Shown piece after piece: positions 43,952 through 53,139 of a DNA stretch of 64,000 nt. A program made the position numbers and the translations under genes. Below the pieces are notes generated by a model. It worked only from the letters and a program-made list of their open reading frames with translations, was not told the DNA's origin and ran no database searches. Position 1 is the stretch's first letter. Each line of letters starts with the position of its first letter. This DNA is from Streptomyces katrae (GTDB lineage Bacteria > Actinomycetota > Actinomycetes > Streptomycetales > Streptomycetaceae): positions 5,927,560-5,991,559 of the forward strand of contig NZ_CP020042.1 of the NCBI RefSeq assembly GCF_002028425.1. The letters are read 5' to 3'.

Positions 43952-45229
43952 TCACACGCCGCCCCACTGCTGGATCTTGGGGGCCACGCGCTGGACCCCG
44001 AACTGGTAGGCGACCTTGAGCACGCGCCGCGAGGTGCGCTTCATCGGGCCCCGGGAGCGGGCCGCGGCTGCGCCGGGGCCGGGGGAGCCGTCGGGATTCA
44101 GGCCTCGGCGGCGCAGCAGGGTACCGACGTATTCGGGTGCGCTCTCGGCCGTGTAGTACGGGGTGATCGGGGGGAGCCGGCTGCCCCGCAATTCGAGGAT
44201 CCGGTCGCGGAGTTCCCCGAAAGGATCGGTGGCACGGATTCCCTGGTCGATCATCCACGATTCGTGCGCGATCGGGGCCGCGCCCTCGTCTATCGCGGTC
44301 CAGTCGGTGACGCAGCCGGAGCCGGTGAAGTAGTGGTTCCCGTGGATCTCCCGGACTCCGAGATCGCTCAGGATGGCGGTCGGCATTCCCCGGTGCATCG
44401 ATTCGAGGGCGGCCGTGGAACTGACGGTCACCAGGAGATCGGTGCGGTCGAGGGTCTGCGACATGTTGCCGTACACGAAATGCAGATTGGGCGGCAGCGG
44501 CTCGTCCAGCTGTTCCGCGAGGACCTGGTAGTGGAACGCCTCCACATGCGTGGTCGCCTCACCCGGTTTGCTGCGGAGTTTCACCAGCACGTCGCGCCCC
44601 GGACGCAGCCGGGCGTGGGAAATCGCACGGCGCAGCATGTACAGGCGGCCGTTCCGGTCGGCGGGTACCGAGGGCTGGACGGCGAAGCACACCGTATAAG
44701 GGTGTTCGGCGAAAGTCCGGGCCGGGTCGTAAAGGCGCTCGTCGAGAAAGGGGAGCGCCGTCTGGACGATGCTGGACGCGGGAATTCCGAGGGGTGCGTA
44801 CACCTCGGTGAAGCGGCGCCGGTCGAAAGGACTGTTGGCGAGGACGATATCGGCGCCGGCCCGCAGCAGGAGGCCGTCGGCCATCTTCTCGTAGACGACG
44901 CCGACGTAGCCGGTCATCAGGACCGGCCGCCGCGGGGCCCCGGCGAAGCGGCGGGCCAGCGCGTGCAGGGCCGCGTGGGTGGCGCCGCCGACGGTGCCCA
45001 GGATGATCACGTCCGCCGTGTCGAGCGCGGGGGCCGCCGCGAACTCGGCGAGCGTGGCTTCGGTGATGGAGGAGGGGGTGATGCCGACCTCCGCCAGCTG
45101 ACGCGCCGTCGGCGTGCTCCGGCCGCGCAGCATGTGGGCGTGGACCTCGCTGCCCGGCGCCAGGCCCACCGCCAGCCCCGCACCCCATTTCCAGCGGGTG
45201 TCGGAGTCTGCGAGCACGTGGATGCGCAC
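43952..45229 (-). CDS. DUF6716-type putative glycosyltransferase
   Basis: This 425-residue protein has a GT-B-like layout. The N-terminal Rossmann half starts MRIHVLADSDTRWKWGAGLA and continues with DVIILGTVGGATHAALHAL and PVLMTGYVGVVYEKMADGLLLRAGADIVLANS. The C-terminal half holds NLHFVYGNMSQTLDRTDLLVTVSSTAALESMHRGMPTAIL, the part that resembles the donor-binding face of polysialyltransferase-like and capsule enzymes. I recall the family as DUF6716, often near neuA/neuB. It is divergent from the GT2 gene across 237 bp. Third-position A/T is somewhat more frequent here (for example around 44140-44830) than in the flanking genes, a hint of a different origin. Confidence 0.72.
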   Translation of the reverse strand: MRIHVLADSDTRWKWGAGLAVGLAPGSEVHAHMLRGRSTPTARQLAEVGITPSSITEATLAEFAAAPALDTADVIILGTVGGATHAALHALARRFAGAPRRPVLMTGYVGVVYEKMADGLLLRAGADIVLANSPFDRRRFTEVYAPLGIPASSIVQTALPFLDERLYDPARTFAEHPYTVCFAVQPSVPADRNGRLYMLRRAISHARLRPGRDVLVKLRSKPGEATTHVEAFHYQVLAEQLDEPLPPNLHFVYGNMSQTLDRTDLLVTVSSTAALESMHRGMPTAILSDLGVREIHGNHYFTGSGCVTDWTAIDEGAAPIAHESWMIDQGIRATDPFGELRDRILELRGSRLPPITPYYTAESAPEYVGTLLRRRGLNPDGSPGPGAAAARSRGPMKRTSRRVLKVAYQFGVQRVAPKIQQWGGV

Positions 45230-45466
45230 TGGTGGATTCCCGGTCGGTCGGCGAAGCCCAACTGCTGTCGGCAGGCCCGCAGCTGGACGCGGGCTCGGGC
45301 GGGATGGCCGCGCGGCCCGTTAGACCTTACATCCTCACCTGAGTCTTATGTGTCACGAATGGGCCTCGACCGCCGGGGGAGTTGTACGTCACACACCGGG
45401 CACCGTTCGGGCTCTCCCGCGGGCTCTGACATGATGGATCGGTGTCGGTGAATGGGGAGAAGGTGA

Positions 45467-46453
45467 GTGCCGACGATGGTGACGCTTTCGGTAATCGTCG
45501 CGATGTGTGACGTCCGCGACTTCTGCCGGACCACGCTGAAGTCCTTGGCGCTGAATGCCCGGGAGGACTTCGAGTTCATCGTCGTGGACGACGCGTCCGT
45601 TGACGGGACATCAGAGATCCTGCGTGAGATGGTACCCGGTATTCCCGGAGCCGTACTCATCCGCAACGAGCGGAACATGGGAATATCGGCGACCCGGAAC
45701 ATCGGCCTCGCCGCGGCCCGCGGACGCTTTTTCACCTTCCTCGACGGGGACGACTGGTACGCCCCCGGATATCTCGCGCAACTGGTCGGCTGGATGAGCC
45801 AGTCGGGCGTGGATTTCCTGCGCACCGGCCATGTCCGCGTCTACGGGAAAAAGCGCAAGATCGTCATGCCTCCGCTGGCCCCGCGGGCCCTTCCCCTCAA
45901 CCCGCTGGACTACATGGGGCCGGTGGACGCCTCCACCTTCATCGACTACCCCTCGGTCTGGGCCGGCATCTACGACCGCGAACGCCTGCGCGAGGCCGGT
46001 GCGCTGTTCTTCGAGGAGAGCCTGCGGACCGCCGAGGACCGCCACTGGTTCTACCAGCTGCACCTGCGGATGCGCTCCTTCGGAGTGGTCGACCTCCACG
46101 GCGTCTTCTACCGCCGCGACGTGTCCACTTCGCTCACCAGGATCCCGGACGAACGCCAGCTCGACTTCCTTCCCGCCTTCCGGCTCGTTTTCGACGAGCT
46201 CGCCCGCCATCCGCGCGGATATGAACTCTCGTTCAAGGCCATGCGAACTCTGTGCGCGCTCGTCGTCATTCACATGGACCGCGCCCAGGACTACGAGGAA
46301 GTCACCCGCGGCCTGCTGTGGGAACGCAGCGCGCGCACCCTCTTCGACCTTCCCCAGGACATCCTGGAGGGGACCCTGGCAGGAATGGACTCCGCACGCG
46401 TGAACAAGCTCAGAGCACTGATGTCCCAGTACCAGGGTGCCGCCGCCCGATGA
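45467..46453 (+). CDS. Family 2 glycosyltransferase
   Basis: This 328-residue protein has the GT-A nucleotide-binding pattern: SVIVAMCDVRDFCRTTLKSL, EFIVVDDASVDGTSEIL, MGISATRNIGLAAARGRFFTFLDGDDWY with the metal-binding Asp-x-Asp, and the acceptor-side ESLRTAEDRHWFYQLHLR with ED as likely catalytic base. There are no membrane helices. It may build the linkage unit or the non-nonulosonate part of the polymer. GTG at 45467 follows GGGGAGAAGG closely; an ATG at 45476 is possible. Its stop overlaps the next gene's start (ATGA), so the two are co-translated. Confidence 0.88.
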   Translation: MPTMVTLSVIVAMCDVRDFCRTTLKSLALNAREDFEFIVVDDASVDGTSEILREMVPGIPGAVLIRNERNMGISATRNIGLAAARGRFFTFLDGDDWYAPGYLAQLVGWMSQSGVDFLRTGHVRVYGKKRKIVMPPLAPRALPLNPLDYMGPVDASTFIDYPSVWAGIYDRERLREAGALFFEESLRTAEDRHWFYQLHLRMRSFGVVDLHGVFYRRDVSTSLTRIPDERQLDFLPAFRLVFDELARHPRGYELSFKAMRTLCALVVIHMDRAQDYEEVTRGLLWERSARTLFDLPQDILEGTLAGMDSARVNKLRALMSQYQGAAAR

Positions 46454-48201
46454 CCCGGATATTCGCCGCCTCCACCCTCTACGGCGCCATGACGGTGGCC
46501 GCCGCCATCGACGCCGGCCAGCTCGGCCAGGACGACCGCGAGCGCATCCTGCTCGTCTGCAACAACGTCGACATCCCCGAGGTCGCCACCCCGCTCCACC
46601 GGATGCCCGGCGCCGCCGCCGTCCTCGCGCGCTTCCACCGCGTCGTCTACTGGAACGACCTCATCTACCCCTTCCACCCGTCGCTGTGGGGCCCCCGCGA
46701 CGAGGACGCCCCCCTCTGGCGCACCGTGATGGGGGAGAAGATGGGCATCCGGCCCGGCCCCCTGGAACTCGTCGTCGAGTCCATCCAGGTCAAACCGGCC
46801 CAGACCCTCTGCAAGATCTTCTCCGACGCCACCCTCGCCGTGTACGCCGACGGCGTCATGAGCTACGGGCCCACCCGCAACGACCTGCCCCGCCCCATCC
46901 ACGGCCGGATCGAACAGGTCCTCTACCTCGACCTGGTCCCCACCCTGCTGCCCATGCTCCTCACCGAGTACGGGATCCCCTCACAGCCCGTACGGACCGG
47001 TGCCGTCCTCGACCTGATGGCGGAGCTCACCGAGGAGTGCCGCCCCCTCCTCGACCGGGTGATCCCGCCCGGGCTGGCCGGGCTCGGCCCGCAGACCGCC
47101 CTCCTGCTGGGCCAGTACCTCTCCCCCCTCGGCATCCTCACCGAGGAGGAAGAGGAGGACCTGCACCGGCGCATGTTCGAGCACGCCGTACGCCTGGGCC
47201 ACACCGCGGTCGTCTTCAAACCGCACCCCAGCGCCCCCTCCAGCCTCTCCGACACCCTCGCCGCGGCCGCCCGCGAGGCCGGCGTCCCCTTCCTCGTCCT
47301 GGACGTCCCCGTCCTCGCCGAGACGGTCTTCGCCTACCTGCGCCCCCGCCAGGTGATCGGCTGCTTCTCCACCGGCCTGTTCACCGCCCGCGCGCTGTAC
47401 GGGATCCCCGTCGCCCAGATCGGCGCCCTGGAGGTCATCCGGCGCATGCGGCCCTACGCCAACAGCAACCGCATCCCCGCCACCCTCACCCACGCCCTGG
47501 TCCCCGACCTGGAAGCCGGCCCCGAGGCACCGGCCGCCGCCCCCGCCGACCGGATCCTGGACGCCGAGCACATCCGCACCGAGGTCACCCCCTACGTCCA
47601 GGCCGTCGGCTACTGCATGCAGCCCAAGCGGTACGCCTTCCTGCGCCCGGTGGCCGAGGAGTACGTCGCGGCGGCCGTAGACCAGTGGGAGACGCGCCCC
47701 GAGCTGTCCATGCACTTCAACGAGCGCACCCGTACCCGCCTCGAACTGCCCGGTCCGCGCACCTGGAAGTGGCGGCGCGGCCTGGGCTGGACCCTGCGCG
47801 GCGCCGGGGAGCGCACCGAGCCGGACGAGCTGCCCGTCACCGACATCACGCTCAGCGGGTTCGCCTCGCTGGTCGAGGCCAAGGACGACCAGGGCATCCT
47901 GGAGGTCGGTGCCCGGCTGCTCGCCGAGCACGAGAACCTGGACCTGCTCATCGGGATGGCCCAGGCCCACATCCGCCGCAAGGAGACCGACCAGGCCAGG
48001 CGTCGCATCGAGCGGGCCGCCCAGATCTCCGCGGACAGCGGCCGCGCCCTGGTCTGGCTGCGGATCGCCGAGACAGCGGCGAAGCTCGGCAAGCACGGCG
48101 ACGACCTGCGCCGCGACGCCGCCCGGCGGGCCCTGACCATCAACCCGGCCTCGCCGGCCGCCCAGCGCCTGGTCAAGAGCGGCCGGCTCGGCCGCAGGTG
48201 A
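46450..48201 (+). CDS. Alpha-2,8-polysialyltransferase family protein with C-terminal helical repeat region
   Basis: This 583-residue protein is in two parts. Residues about 1-400 fit the bacterial polysialyltransferase family: FAASTLYGAMTVAAAI at the start, the D/E-D/E-G-type motif in VYADGVMSYGP, and the HP motif in VVFKPHPSAPSSL, followed by IGCFSTGLFTARALYGIP. Residues about 475-583 are amphipathic helices resembling TPR-like repeats (GILEVGARLLAEHENLDLLIGMAQAHIRRKETDQARRRIERAAQ), an unusual appendage that could scaffold other enzymes or measure chain length. It is translationally coupled to the GT2 gene. It would polymerise CMP-activated sugar made by NeuB and NeuA across the divergent promoter. 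Confidence 0.8.
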   Translation: MTRIFAASTLYGAMTVAAAIDAGQLGQDDRERILLVCNNVDIPEVATPLHRMPGAAAVLARFHRVVYWNDLIYPFHPSLWGPRDEDAPLWRTVMGEKMGIRPGPLELVVESIQVKPAQTLCKIFSDATLAVYADGVMSYGPTRNDLPRPIHGRIEQVLYLDLVPTLLPMLLTEYGIPSQPVRTGAVLDLMAELTEECRPLLDRVIPPGLAGLGPQTALLLGQYLSPLGILTEEEEEDLHRRMFEHAVRLGHTAVVFKPHPSAPSSLSDTLAAAAREAGVPFLVLDVPVLAETVFAYLRPRQVIGCFSTGLFTARALYGIPVAQIGALEVIRRMRPYANSNRIPATLTHALVPDLEAGPEAPAAAPADRILDAEHIRTEVTPYVQAVGYCMQPKRYAFLRPVAEEYVAAAVDQWETRPELSMHFNERTRTRLELPGPRTWKWRRGLGWTLRGAGERTEPDELPVTDITLSGFASLVEAKDDQGILEVGARLLAEHENLDLLIGMAQAHIRRKETDQARRRIERAAQISADSGRALVWLRIAETAAKLGKHGDDLRRDAARRALTINPASPAAQRLVKSGRLGRR

Positions 48202-48216
48202 ACCCGGGACCAAAGG

Positions 48217-48255
48217 GGAGGGCCCCGTCCGCACCAGGTGCGGACGGGGCCCTCC
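48217..48255. terminator. Bidirectional terminator between the polymer locus and fadB
   Basis: 19-bp near-continuous stem (GGAGGGCCCCGTCCGCACC and its complement) with a minimal loop, between convergent stops at 48201 and 48271. Confidence 0.85.
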
Positions 48256-48270
48256 TCTGTGCCCTGCGCC

Positions 48271-50409
48271 TTACGCCGGAACGCTGGCGACGCCCGGGGC
48301 GAGGAACTTCTTGCCGTTCACCCGCTCCGAGACGCCCTCACGGTCCAGGTACGGGGTGATGCCGCCCAGGTGGAAGGGCCAGCCCGCACCGGTGATGAGG
48401 CAGAGGTCGATGTCCTGGGCCTCGGCCACGACACCTTCCTCCAGCATCAGGCCGATCTCCTGCGCCACCGCGTCCAGGACGCGGTCGCGGACCTGCTCCT
48501 CCGTCAGGACGGAGTCGCCCTGCACCAGGAGGGCGGCGACCTCGGGGTCCAGCTCCGGCTTGAAGCCGTTCTCCGCGGAGTAGACGTAGAAGCCGCGCTT
48601 GCCCGCCTCGACGACCCGCTTGAGGTTCGGGGAGACGGTGAAGCGCTCCGGGAAGGAACGGTTCAGCGTCTCGGAGACGTGCAGGCCGATCGCCGGACCG
48701 ACGAGCTCCAGCAGCACCAGCGGCGACATCGGCAGGCCGAGCGGCTCGATGGCCTTCTCGGCGGTGGCCACCGGGGTGCCCTCGTCGATGACGTTCTGGA
48801 TCTCGCCCATGAAGCGGGTCAGGATGCGGTTCACGACGAACGCCGGGGCGTCCTTCGTGAGCACGGCCGTCTTCTTCAGCTTCTTGGCGACGCCGAAGGC
48901 CGTGGCCAGCGAGGCGTCGTCGGTCTTCTCGCCGCGGACGATCTCCAGCAGCGGGAGGACCGCGACCGGGTTGAAGAAGTGGAAGCCGACCACGCGCTCC
49001 GGGTGCTGGAGCTTGGAGGCCATCTCCGACACCGACAGCGAGGAGGTGTTGGTGGCGAGGATCGCGTGCGCCGGGGCGACCGCCTCGACCTCCGCGAACA
49101 CCTTCTGCTTGACGGACATCTCCTCGAACACGGCCTCGATGATGAAGTCCGCGTCCGCGAAGCCCTCGGCCTTGTCCAGGACACCGGTCACCAGGGCGGT
49201 CAGGCGGTTGGCCTTGTCCTGGTTGATGCGGCCCTTGCCGAGCAGCTTCTGGATCTCGGCGTGCACGTAGCCCACGCCCTTGTCCACGCGCTCCTGGTCG
49301 ATGTCGGTGAGGACCACCGGCACCTCCAGGCGGCGCAGGAACAGCAGCGCCAGCTGCGAGGCCATCAGGCCCGCGCCGACGACGCCGACCTTGCTGACCG
49401 GACGGGCCAGGGACTTGTCCGGGGCACCGGCCGGGCGCTTGCCGCGCTTCTGGACCAGGTTGAAGGCGTAGATGCCCGAGCGCAGCTCGCCGCCCATGAT
49501 GAGGTCGGCCAGGGCCTTGTCCTCGGCGTCGAAGCCGGCCTGGAGGTCGCCGTCCTTGGCCGCGGCGATGATGTCCAGCGCGCGGTAGGCGGCCGGAGCG
49601 GCGCCGTGCACCTTGGAGTCCGCGATGGCGCGGCCCTTGGCGACGGCCGCGTCCCAGGCCTCGCCGCGCTCGACCTCGGCGCGTACGACCTCGGTCTCGC
49701 CCTTCAGGACCTTCGCGGTCCAGATCAGGGACTGCTCCAGGAAGTCGGCGCCCTCGAAGATCGCGTCGGCGATGCCGAGCTCGAAGACCTGCTTGCCCTT
49801 CAGCTGACGGTTCTGGTTGAGCGAGTTCTCGATGATGACCGAGACCGCGCGCTCCGCGCCGATCAGGTTCGGGAGGATGGCGCAGCCGCCCCAGCCCGGA
49901 ACCAGGCCGAGGAAGACCTCGGGCAGCGAGAAGGCCGGGATGGCCTTCGAGACGGTGCGGTACGAGCAGTGCAGGCCGACCTCGACACCGCCGCCCATCG
50001 CCGCGCCGTTGTAGTACGCGAAGGTGGGGACGGCCAGCGCCGAGAGGCGCTTGAAGACGTCGTGGCCGCCCTTGCCGATGGCGAGGGCCTCGTCGTGCTT
50101 CTTCAGCAGCTCGACGCCCTTGAGGTCGGCGCCGACGGCGAAGATGAACGGCTTGCCGGTGATGCCCGCGCCGACGATGGTGCCGGCGGTGGCCTCCTGC
50201 TCGACCTGGTCGATGGCCGCGTTCAGGTTGGCCAGGGACTGCGGGCCGAAGGTGGTCGGCTTGGTGTGGTCGAAGCCGTTGTCCAGCGTGACGAGCGCGA
50301 AGCGCCCGGCGCCGAACGGCAGGTCCAGGTGGCGGACGTGCGCGGACGTGACGACCTCGTCCGGGAACAGCTCGGCGGCGCCCTTCAGGAGCTCGGCGGT
50401 GGTGCTCAC
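48271..50409 (-). CDS. fadB: Fatty acid oxidation complex alpha subunit: enoyl-CoA hydratase / 3-hydroxyacyl-CoA dehydrogenase
   Basis: This 712-residue bifunctional enzyme hydrates trans-2-enoyl-CoA and oxidises the resulting L-3-hydroxyacyl-CoA. The N-terminal crotonase domain shows NGAAMGGGVEVGLHCSYR (oxyanion hole) and FSLPEVFLGLVPGWGG with the catalytic Glu. The NAD-binding domain begins VGVVGAGLMASQLALLFLRR (about residues 340-360), and the dehydrogenase His is in VGFHFFNPV. A C-terminal helical domain completes it. The GTG start overlaps the fadA stop (GTGA), so alpha and beta subunits are coupled. The start with STTAELLKG was chosen for that overlap. Confidence 0.95.
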   Translation of the reverse strand: MSTTAELLKGAAELFPDEVVTSAHVRHLDLPFGAGRFALVTLDNGFDHTKPTTFGPQSLANLNAAIDQVEQEATAGTIVGAGITGKPFIFAVGADLKGVELLKKHDEALAIGKGGHDVFKRLSALAVPTFAYYNGAAMGGGVEVGLHCSYRTVSKAIPAFSLPEVFLGLVPGWGGCAILPNLIGAERAVSVIIENSLNQNRQLKGKQVFELGIADAIFEGADFLEQSLIWTAKVLKGETEVVRAEVERGEAWDAAVAKGRAIADSKVHGAAPAAYRALDIIAAAKDGDLQAGFDAEDKALADLIMGGELRSGIYAFNLVQKRGKRPAGAPDKSLARPVSKVGVVGAGLMASQLALLFLRRLEVPVVLTDIDQERVDKGVGYVHAEIQKLLGKGRINQDKANRLTALVTGVLDKAEGFADADFIIEAVFEEMSVKQKVFAEVEAVAPAHAILATNTSSLSVSEMASKLQHPERVVGFHFFNPVAVLPLLEIVRGEKTDDASLATAFGVAKKLKKTAVLTKDAPAFVVNRILTRFMGEIQNVIDEGTPVATAEKAIEPLGLPMSPLVLLELVGPAIGLHVSETLNRSFPERFTVSPNLKRVVEAGKRGFYVYSAENGFKPELDPEVAALLVQGDSVLTEEQVRDRVLDAVAQEIGLMLEEGVVAEAQDIDLCLITGAGWPFHLGGITPYLDREGVSERVNGKKFLAPGVASVPA

Positions 50410-51632
50410 TTGGAGTCTCCCTCGGCGTCGAAGTTCGGGTTCTCCCAGATGACCGTGGCGCCCATGCCGAAGCCGACGCACATGGTGGTCAGGCCGTAGC
50501 GGACGTGCGGCTGCTCCTCGAACTGGCGGGCCAGCTGCGTCATCAGGCGGACGCCGGAGGAGGCCAGCGGGTGGCCGAAGGCGATCGCGCCGCCGTACTG
50601 GTTCACGCGGGCGTCGTCGTCGGCGATGCCGTAGTGCTCCAGGAACGCGAGGACCTGGACGGCGAAGGCCTCGTTGATCTCGAACAGGCCGATGTCCTCG
50701 ATGGACAGGCCCGCCTGGGCGAGGGCCTTCTCGGTGGCCGGGATCGGGCCGTAGCCCATGACCTCCGGCTCCACGCCCGCGAAGGCGTAGGAGACGAGGC
50801 GCATCTTGACCGGGAGGTTGTTCTCGCGGGCGAAGTCCTCGGACGCGATGATCGCGGCGGTGGCACCGTCGTTGAGACCGGCGGCGTTGCCCGCGGTGAC
50901 CCGGCCGTGCGTACGGAACGGGGTCTTCAGGTTCGCCAGGTTCTCCAGCGTGGTGCCCGGGCGCATCGGCTCGTCGGAGGTGACCAGGCCCCAGCCCGTC
51001 TCACCGACCTCCGCGTTGGTGTTGCGCACCGAGATCGGGACCAGGTCCTGCTGGATCTTGCCGTCGGCGTACGCCTTGGCGGCCTTCTCCTGCGAGCGCA
51101 CGGCGTACTCGTCGGCGCGGAGCTTGGTGATCGTCGGGTACCGGTCGTGCAGGTTCTCGGCGGTCATGCCCATGAAGAGGGCGGACTCGTCGACCAGCTT
51201 CTCGGAGACGAAGCGCGGGTTCGGGTCGACGCCCTCGCCCATGGGGTGGCGGCCCATGTGCTCGACACCGCCGGCGAGGGCGACGTCGTACGCACCGAAG
51301 GCCACACCGCCCGCGACGGCGGTCACGGCGGTCAGCGCGCCGGCGCACATGCGGTCGATGGAGTAGCCCGGGACGGACTGCGGCAGACCCGCGAGGATGC
51401 CGGCCGTGCGGCCCAGCGTGAGGCCCTGGTCGCCGATCTGCGTGGTCGCGGCGATGGCGACCTCGTCGATCTTCTTGGGGTCCAGGTCCGGGTTGCGGCG
51501 CAGCAGCTCCCGGATCGCCTTCACGACGAGGTCGTCGGCGCGGGTCTCGTGGTAGATGCCCTTCGGGCCCGCCTTGCCGAACGGGGTGCGGACGCCGTCG
51601 ACGAAGACGACGTCCCTGACGGTACGAGGCAC
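50406..51632 (-). CDS. fadA: Acetyl-CoA acetyltransferase / 3-ketoacyl-CoA thiolase
   Basis: This 408-residue thiolase cleaves 3-ketoacyl-CoA, completing beta-oxidation with FadB. The acylated Cys is in DRMCAGALTA, the second active-site segment is NEAFAVQVLAF, the His is in GGAIAFGHPLASSG, and the C-terminal catalytic Cys in TTMCVGFGMGA. The GTG start has GGAGAGCC just upstream. It is the first gene of the fadAB unit. A perfect palindrome (51690-51703) lies 57 bp before its start, a possible site for a TetR-type fatty-acid regulator. Confidence 0.95.
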   Translation of the reverse strand: MPRTVRDVVFVDGVRTPFGKAGPKGIYHETRADDLVVKAIRELLRRNPDLDPKKIDEVAIAATTQIGDQGLTLGRTAGILAGLPQSVPGYSIDRMCAGALTAVTAVAGGVAFGAYDVALAGGVEHMGRHPMGEGVDPNPRFVSEKLVDESALFMGMTAENLHDRYPTITKLRADEYAVRSQEKAAKAYADGKIQQDLVPISVRNTNAEVGETGWGLVTSDEPMRPGTTLENLANLKTPFRTHGRVTAGNAAGLNDGATAAIIASEDFARENNLPVKMRLVSYAFAGVEPEVMGYGPIPATEKALAQAGLSIEDIGLFEINEAFAVQVLAFLEHYGIADDDARVNQYGGAIAFGHPLASSGVRLMTQLARQFEEQPHVRYGLTTMCVGFGMGATVIWENPNFDAEGDSK

Positions 51633-51960
51633 GTTGGCTCTCCTCCAGGTGCGGGTGTGCACTGCTGCGCGGCGGGGCCCCATCTGAACTGAGCGCCCGC
51701 TCACCCGGCCCATGCTACTTGCGGGTAACTCATGTGCACACCCCCTCCCCGAACAGCGGCGAAGGTCACACCGGGGGCCAGTCCGCGTGCGCCCCCTCGC
51801 GCCCTGCCGTGCGCCCGGCCGATCGCGGCGCCCGTGGTTACCCGATCGGGTCGCACACCGGCGCCGGTGGCCGCGTCGACGGAGCCGGGCCCACGCCCGT
51901 CCGGATCCTGGCCCGGTCCCGGGCATCCGGCCCGGACCCCCGGCGGAAACGGAGCACCAC
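51633..51960. other. 328-bp divergent region between fadA and the alpha/beta hydrolase
   Basis: Non-coding in my reading. It holds the fadA ribosome-binding site, a perfect palindrome (51690-51703), and an AT-richer segment around 51713-51735 (GCTACTTGCGGGTAACTCAT) that may contain promoter elements. Nothing else was recognised. Confidence 0.5.
51690..51703. promoter_or_regulatory. Palindrome TGAGCG-CC-CGCTCA upstream of fadA
   Basis: A perfect 6-2-6 inverted repeat 57 bp upstream of the fadA start. The form resembles TetR-type operators, which commonly control beta-oxidation genes in actinobacteria. Confidence 0.45.
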
Positions 51961-53139
51961 ATGGCGGCACCCGTCCTCACGGACTACCACGTGGACCACA
52001 CCTCGACCAACCCGGCGAACGCCGGCGCCCCCGTCAAGCTCTTCGTGCGCAGGCGCAACGGCACACCCACGGGCCAACCGAGCAGGCCCGTGCTGATGCT
52101 GCACGGCAGGAGCGTCCCCGCCCTGGCCGGCTTCGACCTGCCGTACAAGAAGTACAGCTGGGCCGAGGAGCTGGCGAAGGCGAAGTTCGATGTCTTCGTG
52201 ATGGAACTCCAGGGCTCCGGGCTGTCGACCCGCCCGATGATGGACGACCCGAAGAACGTCAGCCCCGCACCCGCGCAGCGGCAGCTCCTCGTGCCCCACC
52301 CCGATGCGAGCGTGTACCTGGGCCCGGTGGACTACGCCGCCCAGCTCAACAACTCCCAGAGCGACTGGGACGAGGTCGACAAGGTGGTCGACTTCATCCT
52401 CGGCCAGACGGGCGCCGCCGAAGTGGACCTCATCGGCTGGTCGGCCGCCGCCCAGCAGCTCGGGCCCTACGCCATCCAGCACCCCGCCAAGGTGCGCAGC
52501 CTCTTCCTGCTGGCGCCGATCTTTCCGCCGCAGGGCAGGGCGAGCAAGCCCGGAACCGACTTCGGAGCGCCGGTGCCGCTGCCCGTCTCCACTCCGCCGG
52601 CGGCCTTCGGCTACCCGATGACCGTCGGCACGAAGGCCGGCCTCGACCTGGCGTGGGGCAAGGACCTGAAGTGCCCTGACCAGCGTGAGCCCGGCATCGT
52701 CGACGAGGTGTGGAAGGCGATCATGGCCGCCGACCCGGTCGGTGCCACCTGGGGAGGCCCTGCAGGGCCCCCTCAGGGGCTCAACCGCATCCGGAACTCG
52801 TACTGGTGGGGCTGGAATGCCACCACCGTGCCGCTGCACGGGGTCCTCGGCGGATCGGTTCCCGTGTGCATCGTGTACGGGGAGAACGACACGATCGTGA
52901 ACACCTCGTCCGACCTGGGCCTGCTGTACTTCTCGGTCCCCGAGCTCTACCGGCGGATCCCCGGGCCGGACAAGCTGATGTTCCGGATCGCCTGCGCGGG
53001 GCACCAGGCCCCCTGGGAGCGCGTGGCGAACGACCTCCACACCATGTCGGAGCACTGGCTCAAGCTCGGCAAGGTCGAGGGCGCGACCACCGGCAGCTAC
53101 TACAGGGACGAGGACGGGGCCCTCACTCCCCTGGAGTGA
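51961..53139 (+). CDS. Alpha/beta hydrolase fold protein
   Basis: This 392-residue protein has no signal peptide. The strand-3 oxyanion region is VLMLHGRS and the nucleophile elbow is VDLIGWSAAAQQLG, a G-W-S-A-A variant of GxSxG. The acid is in VYGENDTIV and the His in CAGHQAPWE, giving a complete Ser-Asp-His set. The substrate is unknown; esterase or lipase-like chemistry is expected. ATG at 51961 has GGAG upstream. The 3' end is unusual: the last 27 bases, including the stop codon, form the left arm, the loop and part of the right arm of a perfect terminator stem. Confidence 0.85.
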   Translation: MAAPVLTDYHVDHTSTNPANAGAPVKLFVRRRNGTPTGQPSRPVLMLHGRSVPALAGFDLPYKKYSWAEELAKAKFDVFVMELQGSGLSTRPMMDDPKNVSPAPAQRQLLVPHPDASVYLGPVDYAAQLNNSQSDWDEVDKVVDFILGQTGAAEVDLIGWSAAAQQLGPYAIQHPAKVRSLFLLAPIFPPQGRASKPGTDFGAPVPLPVSTPPAAFGYPMTVGTKAGLDLAWGKDLKCPDQREPGIVDEVWKAIMAADPVGATWGGPAGPPQGLNRIRNSYWWGWNATTVPLHGVLGGSVPVCIVYGENDTIVNTSSDLGLLYFSVPELYRRIPGPDKLMFRIACAGHQAPWERVANDLHTMSEHWLKLGKVEGATTGSYYRDEDGALTPLE

